NCBI RefSeq assembly: GCF_002088275.1
Contig: NZ_AQQS01000002.1
Coordinates: forward strand, 1 to 64,000
Source: Aurantimonas sp. 22II-16-19i
GTDB taxonomy: Bacteria > Pseudomonadota > Alphaproteobacteria > Rhizobiales > Rhizobiaceae
Direction: 5' to 3'
Length of the DNA: 64,000 nucleotides
In this document: in pieces, positions 44,599-53,841 of the stretch
Layout: every line of letters starts with the position of its first letter
How positions within the stretch are numbered: the first letter of the stretch is position 1
Notes under the pieces: model-generated
The model's database searches: none
What the model was told of the DNA's origin: nothing
The model's input: the letters and a program-made list of their open reading frames with translations, nothing else
Position numbers and translations under genes: made by a program

Positions 44599-45585
44599 AT
44601 GAGCATCGATTGCCAAGAGCTCGCCGAACGCCTTCGCCAGCACCCGTCGATCCTCGGAAAGCTCGCCATCGGCCATCTCGCCGGCGCGCTCGGCCTCGAT
44701 CCGAACGGCATCGGCCGGCCGGGCGACGACGCGGCGATCCTCGACAATGCCGCGGGCGGGTTCGACCTCCTGGCCGGCGAGGGCTTCATTCCGGCCTTCG
44801 TCGCCGACGACCCCTGGTTTGCCGGCTGGTGCGGCGTGATGGTCAATCTCTCCGACATCGCCGCGATGGGCGGATGGGCCGTCGCCCTCGTCGATCAGGT
44901 CTGGGCGCCGTCGCCCGAGGCCGCCGCGCCGCTGCTCGCGGGGCTGCGGGCCGCGTCGCAGGCCTATGGCGTGCCGATCGTCGGCGGCCACACGAATTTC
45001 GGCGCCAGCGAACTCGGCCTCGCCGTCACGGTCCTCGGCCGGTCGAGGGGGCTGGTGACGAGCTTCGACGCCAAGCCCGGCGACACCCTCGTCATCGTCG
45101 TCGACATGCACGGCGCGTATCGCCCGAGCTTCGACAATTTCTGCGCCGCCCTCGACAAGCCGCACGAGCGCCTGCGCGGCGACCTCGCCCTCGTCTCCGA
45201 CCTCGCCGAGCGCCGCATCTTCAAGGCGGGCAAGGACATCAGCCAGGGCGGCATCGCCGGGACCGCGCTGATGCTGGCCGAGGCTTCCGGCGTCGGCATC
45301 GATCTCGATCTCGACCGGATCTTCACGCCGGAGGGCGTCCCGCTGGAACGCTGGCTGCGCACCTTCCCGAGCTTCGGGTTCCTCGCCACCATGCCGGAAA
45401 GGAAGGTCGAGCGGTTCGCCGAGGCCTTCTGGGAGCGGGGCATCTATGCCGGCCCGATCGGCGAGGTGACCAGGTCGACGCAGGTGACGTTCCACTCGCA
45501 GGGTCATTCCGCGCCGTTCTGGGACTGGCGCGCAAGGCCGTATCTTCGTCCCGCTCCCGCATCTTCGGAGGGCTCTGATGCCTGA
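44599..45585 (+). CDS. nitF: AIR synthase-like protein of the Nit1C cluster (Sll0787 family)
   Basis: A 328-residue protein of the PurM/ThiL/SelD ATP-dependent superfamily: G-R-P-G-D-D-A-A-I-L, the N-L-S-D-I-A-A-M-G-G segment and the glycine-rich I-V-G-G-H-T-N are the nucleotide and metal-binding parts. Enzymes of this fold activate amides or acids by phosphorylation, so it may create or use an imidate or phosphoryl intermediate within the pathway. It overlaps the next gene by 8 bases. Confidence 0.92.
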   Translation: MSIDCQELAERLRQHPSILGKLAIGHLAGALGLDPNGIGRPGDDAAILDNAAGGFDLLAGEGFIPAFVADDPWFAGWCGVMVNLSDIAAMGGWAVALVDQVWAPSPEAAAPLLAGLRAASQAYGVPIVGGHTNFGASELGLAVTVLGRSRGLVTSFDAKPGDTLVIVVDMHGAYRPSFDNFCAALDKPHERLRGDLALVSDLAERRIFKAGKDISQGGIAGTALMLAEASGVGIDLDLDRIFTPEGVPLERWLRTFPSFGFLATMPERKVERFAEAFWERGIYAGPIGEVTRSTQVTFHSQGHSAPFWDWRARPYLRPAPASSEGSDA

Positions 45586-45883
45586 GGTCCATTTCACCAT
45601 CCGCTGGCCGGACGGCGCGGAGCAGCGTTGCTATTCGCCCTCGACCGCCATCACGCGCTATGTTGCTGCCGGCGAGACCTATCCGCTCGCCGACTTCCTC
45701 GCCCGGGCACGGGACGGCCTCAACGCCGCCTCGGACCGGGTCGCCGCGAAATACGGCTTTGCCTGCACCTCCGCCATGGCCGAACTCGCCGACATCGAGG
45801 CGAGGGCAAAGCCCTTTCTCGAAAGCCCGGAGGCGAGCGTCGCCTGCCTGTCGGTCGAGGATCGCGGGAGGATGCAGCGATGA
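45578..45883 (+). CDS. nitG: Small Nit1C protein (MSMEG_0570 family)
   Basis: A 101-residue protein starting M-P-E-V-H-F-T-I-R-W-P-D-G, with Y-S-P-S-T and F-A-C-T-S-A downstream. Characteristic of the MSMEG_0570 nitrogen-starvation family. Fold and role unknown; the small size and tight coupling (8-base overlap before, ATGA after) suggest it partners one of the enzymes, perhaps as a carrier or chaperone. Confidence 0.9.
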   Translation: MPEVHFTIRWPDGAEQRCYSPSTAITRYVAAGETYPLADFLARARDGLNAASDRVAAKYGFACTSAMAELADIEARAKPFLESPEASVACLSVEDRGRMQR

Positions 45884-47166
45884 CCCGCCACACCAGCACG
45901 GCCACCCATGCCCATGCCCCCGGCCATGTTCCGGTGGCGATCGTCGGCGGCGGCCAGGCCGGCCTGTCGGTCAGCCGGCACCTTATCACGCGCGGCATCG
46001 AGCACGTCGTCTTCGAGCGCCATCGCCGGTTCCATTCCTGGCGGGTCAACCGCTGGGACACGTTCTGCCTCGTCACGCCGAACTGGCAGTGCCTCCTGCC
46101 GGGCTTTCCCTATGACGGCGACGATCCCGACGGCTTCATGGTGAAGGACGAGATCGTCGACTATCTCGACCGCTTCGCCGCGAGCTTCAAGCCGCCGCTG
46201 CGCGAGGGCGTTGCCGTCACCCGCATCGCCCGGCGCGGCGGCGGCTATGTCGTCGAGACGTCGGCAGGCGTCTGGACGGCCGACCAGGTGGTGATCGCCT
46301 CGGGCGGCTACGACACGCCCATCGTTCCGCCCTATGCGGAGGCGCTCGACCCGGCGATCGTCCAGATCCACTCGCGGGACTATCGCCGGCCCTCGCAACT
46401 GCCGGACGGCGCCACGCTCGTCGTCGGCACCGGCCAGTCGGGCGTCCAGATCATGGAGGATCTGGTGCGCGCCGGGCGCAAGGTGCATCTGGCGGTCGGC
46501 CCGGCGCCGAGGAGCCCGCGGAAATATCGCGGCCGCGACGCCACCGACTGGCTCTACGACGCCGGCCACTATGCGATGACCATCCGCGACCATCCGGATC
46601 CGGTGAAGGCGGTCAGCCAGACCAACCACTACATGTCCGGGCGGGACGGCGGCCACGAGATCGACCTGCGCCGCTTCGCGCTCGAGGACGGCGTGTCGCT
46701 CTACGGCTCGGTCGACGGCATCGAGGGCACGCGGATTAGCTTCCAGCCGGACCTCGAGAAGAACCTCGACGACGCCGACCGCAGCTATGTCGGCATCCGT
46801 GAGGCCATCGACGCCCACATCGCCCGCAATGGCATCGACGCGCCGCAAGAGCCGCCCTTCGAGAAGGTCTGGCGGCCGGACCGCGAGATCACCGAGATCG
46901 ACGCCGCGGCCGAGGGGATCACCTCGGTGGTCTGGTCGATCGGCTTCCGGCCGGATTATTCGTGGATCGAGGTCCCGGTCTTCGACGCCCGCGGCAAGCC
47001 GGTCTTCGATCGCGGCGTCACGGCCGTTCCGGGTTTCTACTTCGTCGGTCTCGGCTGGCTGAACACATGGGGCTCCGGTCGTTTTCTCGCCATCGACGAG
47101 GACAGCGCCCATCTCGCCGCGGCGATCGCCACGGTTGAGGCGGGACGGGTTCTCGAGCGGGCGTGA
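45880..47166 (+). CDS. nitH: Flavin-dependent oxidoreductase of the Nit1C cluster (MSMEG_0569 family)
   Basis: A 428-residue FAD enzyme of the flavin monooxygenase type. The FAD-binding V-G-G-G-Q-A-G-L-S near residue 23 and a second dinucleotide motif V-G-T-G-Q-S-G-V-Q at about 182 are clear. It could N-oxidise or oxidatively release a nitrile from an amino compound. Last gene of the cluster; 222 bp separate it from the next gene. Confidence 0.93.
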   Translation: MTRHTSTATHAHAPGHVPVAIVGGGQAGLSVSRHLITRGIEHVVFERHRRFHSWRVNRWDTFCLVTPNWQCLLPGFPYDGDDPDGFMVKDEIVDYLDRFAASFKPPLREGVAVTRIARRGGGYVVETSAGVWTADQVVIASGGYDTPIVPPYAEALDPAIVQIHSRDYRRPSQLPDGATLVVGTGQSGVQIMEDLVRAGRKVHLAVGPAPRSPRKYRGRDATDWLYDAGHYAMTIRDHPDPVKAVSQTNHYMSGRDGGHEIDLRRFALEDGVSLYGSVDGIEGTRISFQPDLEKNLDDADRSYVGIREAIDAHIARNGIDAPQEPPFEKVWRPDREITEIDAAAEGITSVVWSIGFRPDYSWIEVPVFDARGKPVFDRGVTAVPGFYFVGLGWLNTWGSGRFLAIDEDSAHLAAAIATVEAGRVLERA

Positions 47167-47325
47167 GGCGCTGGGCCCATGGCGGCGTCCGCCGCCGGCC
47201 ACCGCGGCCTCCAGTCGTCGCCGTTCCGGCGCAGCCTGGCGTCGCGCCGGCCTTCCTTCGGGTGGATGGCGAAAATGCAACGGTCGCCGTCCATTCGTCA
47301 CCGGCCCGGCAATCCGGCCCTGCCA

Positions 47326-47347
47326 AACTGAACGACATCGTCTAGTT
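47326..47347. promoter_or_regulatory. TetR-type operator palindrome
   Basis: A 22-bp interrupted palindrome upstream of the TetR gene at 47389: left arms AACT (47326-47329) and ACGA (47332-47335) are mirrored exactly by TCGT (47338-47341) and AGTT (47344-47347), each pair separated by two non-pairing bases. The size and symmetry suit a TetR dimer, which suggests autoregulation. Confidence 0.65.
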
Positions 47348-47388
47348 CCCTTCGGGAGGGGCGCCGCATCGCCTCGCTCGGAAGGACG

Positions 47389-48156
47389 ATGACGTTGCAG
47401 AAACAGGTTGTTGCGCAAACGGATGCCGGGCGTCCGGGACATGTGAAGGGCGGCCGGCCGACCCGGGAAGAGGGGCTGCGCCGCCAGCGCAACATCATGG
47501 AGGCCGCGACGCGGCTGTTCCTCGCCAAGGGCTTCGACGGAACCTCGCTGGAGGCGGTGGCGGAGGAGGCCGGCGTCAGCAAGGCGACGGTCTATGCCCG
47601 CTTCACCGACAAGCGCCGGCTCTTCGCCGAAGTCCTGCGCGAGCGGATCGCCCATTGGCTGGAGCCTCTGTCGCGGGCGGCGGAGGACCAGTCCGGTGGA
47701 CTGGGATGCTGCAAGGATCTGCCGGGCAAGCTGCACGCCCTGAGCCGCTACATGGTGGAGGTGCTGCGCAAGCCGGAGACGATTTCGCTCCAGCGCGGGG
47801 TGATGGCGAGCGCCACGGAATTTCCCGAGATCGCGGCACTGGCCGACGAGGAGGGCCGGCAGCGGTCGATGCGGGCGGTGGCGATGCTGCTCGACCACCA
47901 CGCGCGCCTCGGCGAGATCGCCGTGCCGGACGCCTCGCTCTCGGCGGACCTGTTCCTCAGCCTCGTCACCGCCCCCTATGTCTCGATGCCGCAGCGTCTC
48001 GTCGATTGCGAGGCCGCTACCGAGCGGCGGCGACAGGCGGCCGTGGAGCTGTTCCTTCGCGGCGTCGGCTACCGCGGGCCTGCTTCCGAGGGCGCCTCTG
48101 AGAGCGATTTCAAAGCCATGCCCGATGCCGCGGGCAGACCTTTGCGGCGGTCATGA
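47389..48156 (+). CDS. TetR family regulator
   Basis: A 255-residue regulator. The HTH is at about residues 48-76 (T-S-L-E-A-V-A-E-E-A-G-V-S-K-A-T-V-Y-A-R-F); the preceding K-G-G-R-P-T-R segment and the R-R-Q-R-N-I-M-E-A-A-T helix are typical. The last ~30 residues form an extra, likely unstructured tail. Its stop overlaps the start of the lipoprotein hydrolase gene (ATGA), so it probably controls that gene through the dyad at 47326-47347. Confidence 0.9.
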   Translation: MTLQKQVVAQTDAGRPGHVKGGRPTREEGLRRQRNIMEAATRLFLAKGFDGTSLEAVAEEAGVSKATVYARFTDKRRLFAEVLRERIAHWLEPLSRAAEDQSGGLGCCKDLPGKLHALSRYMVEVLRKPETISLQRGVMASATEFPEIAALADEEGRQRSMRAVAMLLDHHARLGEIAVPDASLSADLFLSLVTAPYVSMPQRLVDCEAATERRRQAAVELFLRGVGYRGPASEGASESDFKAMPDAAGRPLRRS

Positions 48157-49436
48157 ACCCGGCCGCCTCGCCGACGCCCGTGCGCGGTCTCGCGGGCCTC
48201 GCCCTGTCGAGGCCGCTGGCGCTCGTCACGCTCGCCCTGTCGCTGTCCCTTTCCGGCTGTGCCGGCGTGCCGAGCACCACGCTCGAGCCGGTCAAGGAGC
48301 GCGTCGCCGGAACCCATCTCGTCGACATGCTGGTGGCGACGACGCGGGCGCCCTCGAGCGTGCCGGGCGAAGTCTTCGACGGTCGCCGCGGCGGCGAGAT
48401 ATCATTCGACAACATCGTCGTGTCCGTCCCGCCGGACAGCGTCCGCAAGCCGGGCGAGGTGATCTACCCGCCAGAGAATCCCGGTGATCCGGCCAGGCAG
48501 TTCGTGGCGCACAAGATCGAGCCACTCGGCCTGAAGGGTGCGATCGCCTGGTACGACCGCGTCGCCGGCCCGAAGAAGCGGGTGCTGATCTTCGTTCACG
48601 GCTTCAACAGCACCTATGAGGACGCCGTGCTGCGCTTCGCGCAGATCAGTACCGACCTGCCGATCGATGCCGCGCCGGTCCTCTTCACCTGGCCGTCGGG
48701 CGGCTCGGTCTTCGACTATCTCTACGATCGCGACAGTGCCAACTATTCCCGCGACGCGCTGGAAGCGATGATCCAGCAGATCACCGACAGTCCGGATGTC
48801 GAGGAGGTCACCCTGCTCGCTCATTCCATGGGCGGCTGGCTGGCGATGGAGGCTGTGCGCCAGCTGGCCATCCGCAATGGCGGGCGCGTGCCGAAGAAGC
48901 TTTCCGACATCATCCTGGCCTCGCCGGACATCGACGTCGACGTCTTCGTCACCCAGCTGAACCAGATCGGCGAGGCGTCCCGGCGGATCACCATCTTCAC
49001 CGCCGTCGACGACGTGGCGCTCGACGTCTCCCGGCGGATCGCGGGAAGCGACCAGCGGCTCGGCTCGATCGACATCACCCGACCCTTCGTGCGCAAGGCC
49101 CTGTTACAGCGGGGCATCACTGCCATCGATCTCAGCACGGCGAAAAGCTCCGACGGACTCAATCACATCAACTTCGCCGACAGCCCGGAGATGGTGACGG
49201 CGATCGGCGAGCGGCTCGCCGCCGGCGACGACATCTCCGGACCGCATCCGGGCCTTGCCGAAACCATCGGCGCCACGGCGCTGGGGGCTGCAAAGGGGGT
49301 CGGCTCGGCGATCGGGGCCGGTGTGACCGCGCCGGTGGCCGTCGTCGATCCCGAGGCGCGGCGCCGGCTGCGTCGGCAGTTTTCCCGGAGCGGCCAGGCC
49401 CTCGCCGGATCGTTCATGACGGCGACCGGGCGCTGA
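48153..49436 (+). CDS. Alpha/beta-hydrolase lipoprotein (DUF900 family)
   Basis: A 427-residue protein. The N-terminus has a hydrophobic stretch and a lipobox L-S-G-C (Cys at about 36), so it is probably a lipoprotein. The DUF900 hydrolase domain follows: V-L-I-F-V-H-G-F-N-S-T at about 148 and the nucleophile elbow L-L-A-H-S-M-G-G-W at about 228. The C-terminal ~60 residues are Gly/Ala-rich. Substrate unknown; co-transcribed with TetR. Confidence 0.87.
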   Translation: MNPAASPTPVRGLAGLALSRPLALVTLALSLSLSGCAGVPSTTLEPVKERVAGTHLVDMLVATTRAPSSVPGEVFDGRRGGEISFDNIVVSVPPDSVRKPGEVIYPPENPGDPARQFVAHKIEPLGLKGAIAWYDRVAGPKKRVLIFVHGFNSTYEDAVLRFAQISTDLPIDAAPVLFTWPSGGSVFDYLYDRDSANYSRDALEAMIQQITDSPDVEEVTLLAHSMGGWLAMEAVRQLAIRNGGRVPKKLSDIILASPDIDVDVFVTQLNQIGEASRRITIFTAVDDVALDVSRRIAGSDQRLGSIDITRPFVRKALLQRGITAIDLSTAKSSDGLNHINFADSPEMVTAIGERLAAGDDISGPHPGLAETIGATALGAAKGVGSAIGAGVTAPVAVVDPEARRRLRRQFSRSGQALAGSFMTATGR

Positions 49437-49520
49437 ACCCGGCGGCAGGAAAGCCGACGGGAAGACGTCTTGCGCGAAGGATGCCAATGTCCGCGTGAAG
49501 CGAATCGGCGGGAGGCGCCG

Positions 49521-51221
49521 ATGCTGCGGCCGGCCGGGAAGGATGTTGGTACGATGCGCAACGGTGGACAACTCCTCGTCGAATGCCTGATGGCGCTCGG
49601 CGCCACGAAGAGCTTCGGCGTGCCCGGCGAGAGTTATCTGGCGGTGCTCGATGCGCTGCACGACACGCAGGGGCGGCTCGACTACATCCTCTGCCGACAG
49701 GAGGGCGGGGCCGCCTTCATGGCGGCGGCCTACGGCAAACTGACGGGACTGCCCGGCATCGCCTTCGTCACCCGGGGGCCCGGCGCGACCAATGCCTCGA
49801 TCGGCGTCCACACGGCGATGCAGGATTCGGCGCCGATGCTGCTCTTCGTCGGCCAGGTCGGCACCGACATGAAGGGCCGCGAAGCCTTTCAGGAGCTGGA
49901 TTACAGGGCCGTCTTCGGCACCATGGCGAAATGGGCCGTCGAGATCGACCGTGTCGAGCGCATCCCCGAGATCGTCGCGCGGGCCTGGACCCTCGCCGTC
50001 ACCGGGCGGCCGGGCCCGGTGGTGATCGCGCTGCCCGAGGACATGCTGACCAGCCTCACCGACGCCGCGCCGCTGTCCGGCCCGGCCGAGATCTTCGAGC
50101 CGGCGCCCTCAGCCTCGGCCATGCGGCGCCTGCGGGAGATGCTCGCCGGGGCCGAGCGCCCGCTGATCCTTTATGGCGGCTGCAACTGGCGGGCCGGGGC
50201 GATGGCGGCGATCCAGCGTTTCGCGGAAGCCTCCGACATCCCGGTGGTCTCGGTGTTCCGCTACCAGGACCAGTACGACAATTTCTCGCCCACCTTCTGC
50301 GGCGAGGCCGGCGTCGGCATGACGCCTTCGGTCAGGACGCTGCTCGCCGACGCCGACGTCATTCTCGCCGTCAACAACCGGTTCGGCGAGAACTCGACGG
50401 CCGGCTACACCCTCTTCGACGTGCCTCAGCCCAGGCAGGCCATCATCCACGTCCACGGCTCGGACATCGAAATCGGCAAGGTCTATCGCCCGGCGCTCGG
50501 CATTCATGCGGGGCCGAACGCTTTCGCCGAGGCGCTCGGCGGCCTGGAGCCCGTCGAGGGCGGCTGGGCGCAGTGGCGCCATCGCGGACGCGCCGCCTAT
50601 GACGCGGGCTTCGACCTTCCCGATCTTCCCTCTCCGGTCGACATGGGCAAGGTGACCGCGCATCTGCGCGAGGTGTTGCCCGACGACGTCATCCTGACGA
50701 ATGGCGCCGGCAACTTCACCGTCTGGCCGAACAAGTTCTTCCGATACGGGCCGAAGGCGACGCTGCTCGCGCCCCAGTCCGGCGCCATGGGCTACGGCGT
50801 GCCGGCGGCGATTGCCGCCAAGGTCGCCCATCCCGGCCGCTGCGTCGTCTGCTTTGCCGGCGATGGCGACTTCCAGATGACCTCCCAGGAACTCGCGACC
50901 GCCAGCCAGGCCGGTGCGCAGCCGATCATCCTCGTCCTCAACAACGGCATCTACGGCACGATCCGGGCCCATCAGGAGCGCCACTATCCGGAGCGCGTCT
51001 CCGGCACGGACATGGTGAGCCCCGACTTTTCGATGCTGGCGAGGGCCTATGGCTTTCACGGCGAGCGGGTCGAGAAGACGCAGGACTTCGCCGCCGCCTT
51101 CGAGCGGGCCATGGCGTCGAAGACCGGAGCGGTGCTCGATCTGGTGATCTCGCCGGAAGCGCTCACCCCGCGCCAGACCCTCAGCCAGATGCGCGACGCG
51201 GCGCTCGCCGCGAAGGTGTAG
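49521..51221 (+). CDS. ThDP-dependent enzyme (acetolactate synthase/IlvB-like)
   Basis: A 566-residue thiamine diphosphate enzyme with the three domains of the IlvB family. The catalytic glutamate is E61 (C-R-Q-E-G-G-A-A); the ThDP-binding motif is A-G-D-G-D-F (D448 region) ending in L-V-L-N-N. I took the ATG at 49521 because of a strong GGGAGG ribosome site five bases upstream; a start at 49554 (MRNGG) is equally long-lived in the family. No small subunit gene is near, so it is probably a decarboxylase- or oxalyl-CoA-decarboxylase-type relative rather than anabolic IlvB. Substrate unknown. Confidence 0.88.
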   Translation: MLRPAGKDVGTMRNGGQLLVECLMALGATKSFGVPGESYLAVLDALHDTQGRLDYILCRQEGGAAFMAAAYGKLTGLPGIAFVTRGPGATNASIGVHTAMQDSAPMLLFVGQVGTDMKGREAFQELDYRAVFGTMAKWAVEIDRVERIPEIVARAWTLAVTGRPGPVVIALPEDMLTSLTDAAPLSGPAEIFEPAPSASAMRRLREMLAGAERPLILYGGCNWRAGAMAAIQRFAEASDIPVVSVFRYQDQYDNFSPTFCGEAGVGMTPSVRTLLADADVILAVNNRFGENSTAGYTLFDVPQPRQAIIHVHGSDIEIGKVYRPALGIHAGPNAFAEALGGLEPVEGGWAQWRHRGRAAYDAGFDLPDLPSPVDMGKVTAHLREVLPDDVILTNGAGNFTVWPNKFFRYGPKATLLAPQSGAMGYGVPAAIAAKVAHPGRCVVCFAGDGDFQMTSQELATASQAGAQPIILVLNNGIYGTIRAHQERHYPERVSGTDMVSPDFSMLARAYGFHGERVEKTQDFAAAFERAMASKTGAVLDLVISPEALTPRQTLSQMRDAALAAKV

Positions 51222-51226
51222 GTGGT

Positions 51227-51243
51227 GGCCGGCCTTGCCGGCC
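51227..51243 (+). terminator. Hairpin directly after the ThDP enzyme gene
   Basis: GGCCGGC (51227-51233) and GCCGGCC (51237-51243) form a perfect 7-bp stem with a three-base loop, six bases past the stop codon. No T run follows. It separates two convergent genes and may help termination. Confidence 0.4.
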
Positions 51244-51470
51244 GCCCGTTGCGAACGGGATTCCCAGGCAGATCTGGCACATGGTGGGTCAATTACCACG
51301 GGGTGCCCTCCCTCGACGCAAGCCGGACATGGGCATCGTCGCCGCCCCCGCAGAGGACGCCGGGCGAGCAGGCGCAATGAGCCTGGCCGGTGAGCCTACC
51401 CGGCGAGCCTGCCAGGAGAGCAATGGTGGGCCTGGGCGGGCGGCTTTGGCCGTCGCCCTCCAGTCCGCGT

Positions 51471-51815
51471 TCAGTGGCTGATCATCCAGGGCCGTTTGCC
51501 GGGGAATGACTTCGCCGCCCCGGCAGCGGTGGCCGCCGCCGCCTTCGGCCGCGACGGCGCGCAGCAGCCGCAGCCCGCGCCATGGCCGCCGCCATGCCCC
51601 TGCGAGGCGAGCTTGGGCGCGTTGGCGCTGCGCTCGTTGGTGGCGAAGGCCGAGCGCCGGCCGGCATCCATTGTCGCAAGCCGCGGCGCGGTGAGGATCA
51701 CCCGCCGGGCGCTGTCGCCGCATTGCGGGCACGCACACGGGTCCGCCGCCTGCGCCATCGGGCGCAGGCTCGTGAAGGTGCCGCAATCGGCACAGGCATA
51801 GTCGTAGAAGGGCAT
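51471..51815 (-). CDS. fmdB: FmdB family zinc-ribbon protein
   Basis: A 114-residue protein. The N-terminal zinc ribbon M-P-F-Y-D-Y-A-C-A-D-C (C8, C11) and C-P-Q-C (C29, C32) is the FmdB hallmark. The C-terminal half is Ala/Gly/His-rich with an extra G-A-G-C-G-C-C cluster that could also bind metal. FmdB is encoded beside formamidase in other bacteria, where a regulatory or assembly role was proposed. Four bases after fmdA, so the same transcript. Confidence 0.88.
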   Translation of the reverse strand: MPFYDYACADCGTFTSLRPMAQAADPCACPQCGDSARRVILTAPRLATMDAGRRSAFATNERSANAPKLASQGHGGGHGAGCGCCAPSRPKAAAATAAGAAKSFPGKRPWMISH

Positions 51816-51819
51816 GGCC

Positions 51820-53049
51820 TCAGAGATCCTCGGCGATCGGCATGTCGACCGAGCCGTCGAGGAACTTCGTCGGCCCGTCGGCGCCCGGCATGATGTCGAA
51901 CTCGAAGACGTCGGTCGGCAGCCACAGCGTGGCACAGGCATTCGGCACGTCGACGACGCCGGAGATGTGGCCCTGCACCGGGGCGGTGCCGAGGATCGAA
52001 TAGGCCTGGGCGCCGGAATAGCCGAACTTCTTCAGATACTCGATGGCGTTGAGGCAGGCCTGGCGGTAGGCGACATGCACGTCGAGGAAGTGCTGCTTGC
52101 CGGCCTCGTCGACCGAGATGCCCTCGAAGATCAGGTAGTCGTCGTATTTCGGCGCGATGGGGGAGGGCCGGAAGATCGGGTTCTTGATGCCGTATTTCGC
52201 CATGCCGTCCTTGATCAGCGACACCTTGATGTGCAGCCAGCCGGCCATCTCGATGGCGCCGCAGAAGGTGATCTCGCCGTCGCCTTGCGAAAAATGCAGA
52301 TCGCCCATGGAGAGGCCGGCACCGTCCACATAGACCGGGAAATAGACCTTCGAGCCGCGCGACAGGTCCTTGATGTCGCAATTGCCGCCATGTTCGCGCG
52401 GCGGCACGGTGCGCGCGCCCTCGGCCGCGGCCTTCATCTTCTCCTCGCCCTTCAGCTTGCCCATGTGGGCCGACTGGGTGTTGGGCAGGGCGGCCAGCGT
52501 CGGCACGCGCTCGGGATCGGTGTCGAACAGCGCCTTCTCGCGGGTGTTCCAGGCGTCCAGCATCTTGCGGTCCGGCAGGCAGCCGATCAGGCCGGGATGG
52601 ATCAGGCCGGCATAGCGCACGCCCGGCACGTGGCGCGATTTCGTGAACATGCCCTCGAAGTCCCAGATCGACTTCTGCGCCGAGGGGAAATGCTGGTCGA
52701 GGAAGCCGCCGCCGTTCTTCAGGGAGAAGAAGCCGTTGAAGCCCCAGAGGCTCTCCTCGAAGGCGCCGATGTCGAGAATGTCGACCACCAGGAGATCGCC
52801 GGGCTCGGCGCCCTTCACCCCGATCGGGCCGGACAGATAGTGGACCTGTTCGAGTTCGACGTCGCGCACGTCCGCAGCCGAATCGTCGTTCTTGATCTGG
52901 CCGCCGGTCCAGTCGTGGGTCTCGACCTTGAAATCGTCGCCGGGATTGACCCAGCAGGCCATCGGGATGTCGGGGTGCCAGCGATTGTGGACCATCTCGT
53001 TGGCGTGGGGGGACTGCGAGAGGTCGACCTTGATCAGCGTATCGGTCAT
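51820..53049 (-). CDS. fmdA: Formamidase (FmdA/AmdA family)
   Basis: A 409-residue enzyme hydrolysing formamide (and possibly acetamide) to the acid and ammonia. The N-terminal I-K-V-D-L-S, H-N-R-W-H-P-D-I-P, T-H-D-W-T-G-G-Q-I and the G-D-L-H-F-S-Q-G-D-G-E metal and active-site region are characteristic. The length is right for the family. It lies downstream of urtABCDE on the same strand (gap 91 bp), suggesting that the importer brings in short amides and/or urea that FmdA and urease-type enzymes degrade. Confidence 0.95.
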   Translation of the reverse strand: MTDTLIKVDLSQSPHANEMVHNRWHPDIPMACWVNPGDDFKVETHDWTGGQIKNDDSAADVRDVELEQVHYLSGPIGVKGAEPGDLLVVDILDIGAFEESLWGFNGFFSLKNGGGFLDQHFPSAQKSIWDFEGMFTKSRHVPGVRYAGLIHPGLIGCLPDRKMLDAWNTREKALFDTDPERVPTLAALPNTQSAHMGKLKGEEKMKAAAEGARTVPPREHGGNCDIKDLSRGSKVYFPVYVDGAGLSMGDLHFSQGDGEITFCGAIEMAGWLHIKVSLIKDGMAKYGIKNPIFRPSPIAPKYDDYLIFEGISVDEAGKQHFLDVHVAYRQACLNAIEYLKKFGYSGAQAYSILGTAPVQGHISGVVDVPNACATLWLPTDVFEFDIMPGADGPTKFLDGSVDMPIAEDL

Positions 53050-53140
53050 GCCGTTTCACTCCTTCGGCTGGGCTTCCTGGATGGGGTGTCGAGCCTTTGT
53101 CGTTCCGTTCGGCTCGTTGATTGGCCGGGCTGAGGAGGGC

Positions 53141-53830
53141 TCAGACCGACAGGAATTTCGCCACCGTCGCCTCGTCGACATTGGCGATCGGCTCGTCATG
53201 GACGAGATCGCCGTTCTCGAGGACGAGAACCCGGTCGGCGATGTCGAGGGCGAAGGACAGGACCTGTTCGGAGACGACGATGGACAGGCCCTTCTCGTCG
53301 CGGATCTTCTTCAGGGTCCGGGCCATGTCGCGGATGATCGAGGGCTGGATGCCCTCGGTCGGCTCGTCGAGAAGCAGCACCTTCGGCCGCGCGGCGAGAG
53401 CCCGGGCGACCGCGAGCTGCTGCTGCTGGCCGCCGGAGAGATTGCCGCCGCGGCGCTTCTTCATCTCGAGCAGCACCGGGAAGAGCTCGTAGATGTCGGC
53501 GGGCACCTGCGTTTCGCCGGTGACGGTGAGCCCGGTCTCGATGTTCTCGCGCACCGTCATGGTCGAGAAGATCATGCGGCCCTGCGGCACGTAGCCGACG
53601 CCGCCCTTGACCCGCTCGTGGCTTTTGGCGCCGGTGATGTCGGCGCCGTCGACGGTGACGCGGCCCGACTTCGTCGGCACCAGCCCCATCAGCGACTTCA
53701 TCAGCGTCGTCTTGCCCATGCCGTTGCGGCCCATGATGGCGACGATCTCGCCGGGAGCGACGGTGAAGTTCAGCCCGTGCAGGACCTCGCTCGAGCCATA
53801 GGCGACGTGGAGGCCGGAAACGTTCAGCAT
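53141..53830 (-). CDS. urtE: Urea/amide ABC transporter ATPase UrtE
   Basis: A 229-residue ATPase. Walker A is GRNGMGKTT (the Met is typical of UrtE), the signature is LSGGQQQ and Walker B V-L-L-L-D-E-P is followed by T-E-G-I-Q-P-S-I-I, again UrtE-specific. Last gene of urtABCDE; 11 bp after urtD. Confidence 0.94.
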   Translation of the reverse strand: MLNVSGLHVAYGSSEVLHGLNFTVAPGEIVAIMGRNGMGKTTLMKSLMGLVPTKSGRVTVDGADITGAKSHERVKGGVGYVPQGRMIFSTMTVRENIETGLTVTGETQVPADIYELFPVLLEMKKRRGGNLSGGQQQQLAVARALAARPKVLLLDEPTEGIQPSIIRDMARTLKKIRDEKGLSIVVSEQVLSFALDIADRVLVLENGDLVHDEPIANVDEATVAKFLSV

Positions 53831-53841
53831 GGCGCTTGTCC

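Noticed and set aside
49437-49520. Upstream start (49470) for the ThDP enzyme
   Set aside because: It adds 17 residues of non-homologous, Arg/Cys-rich sequence and lacks a ribosome site; 49521 has a strong one.
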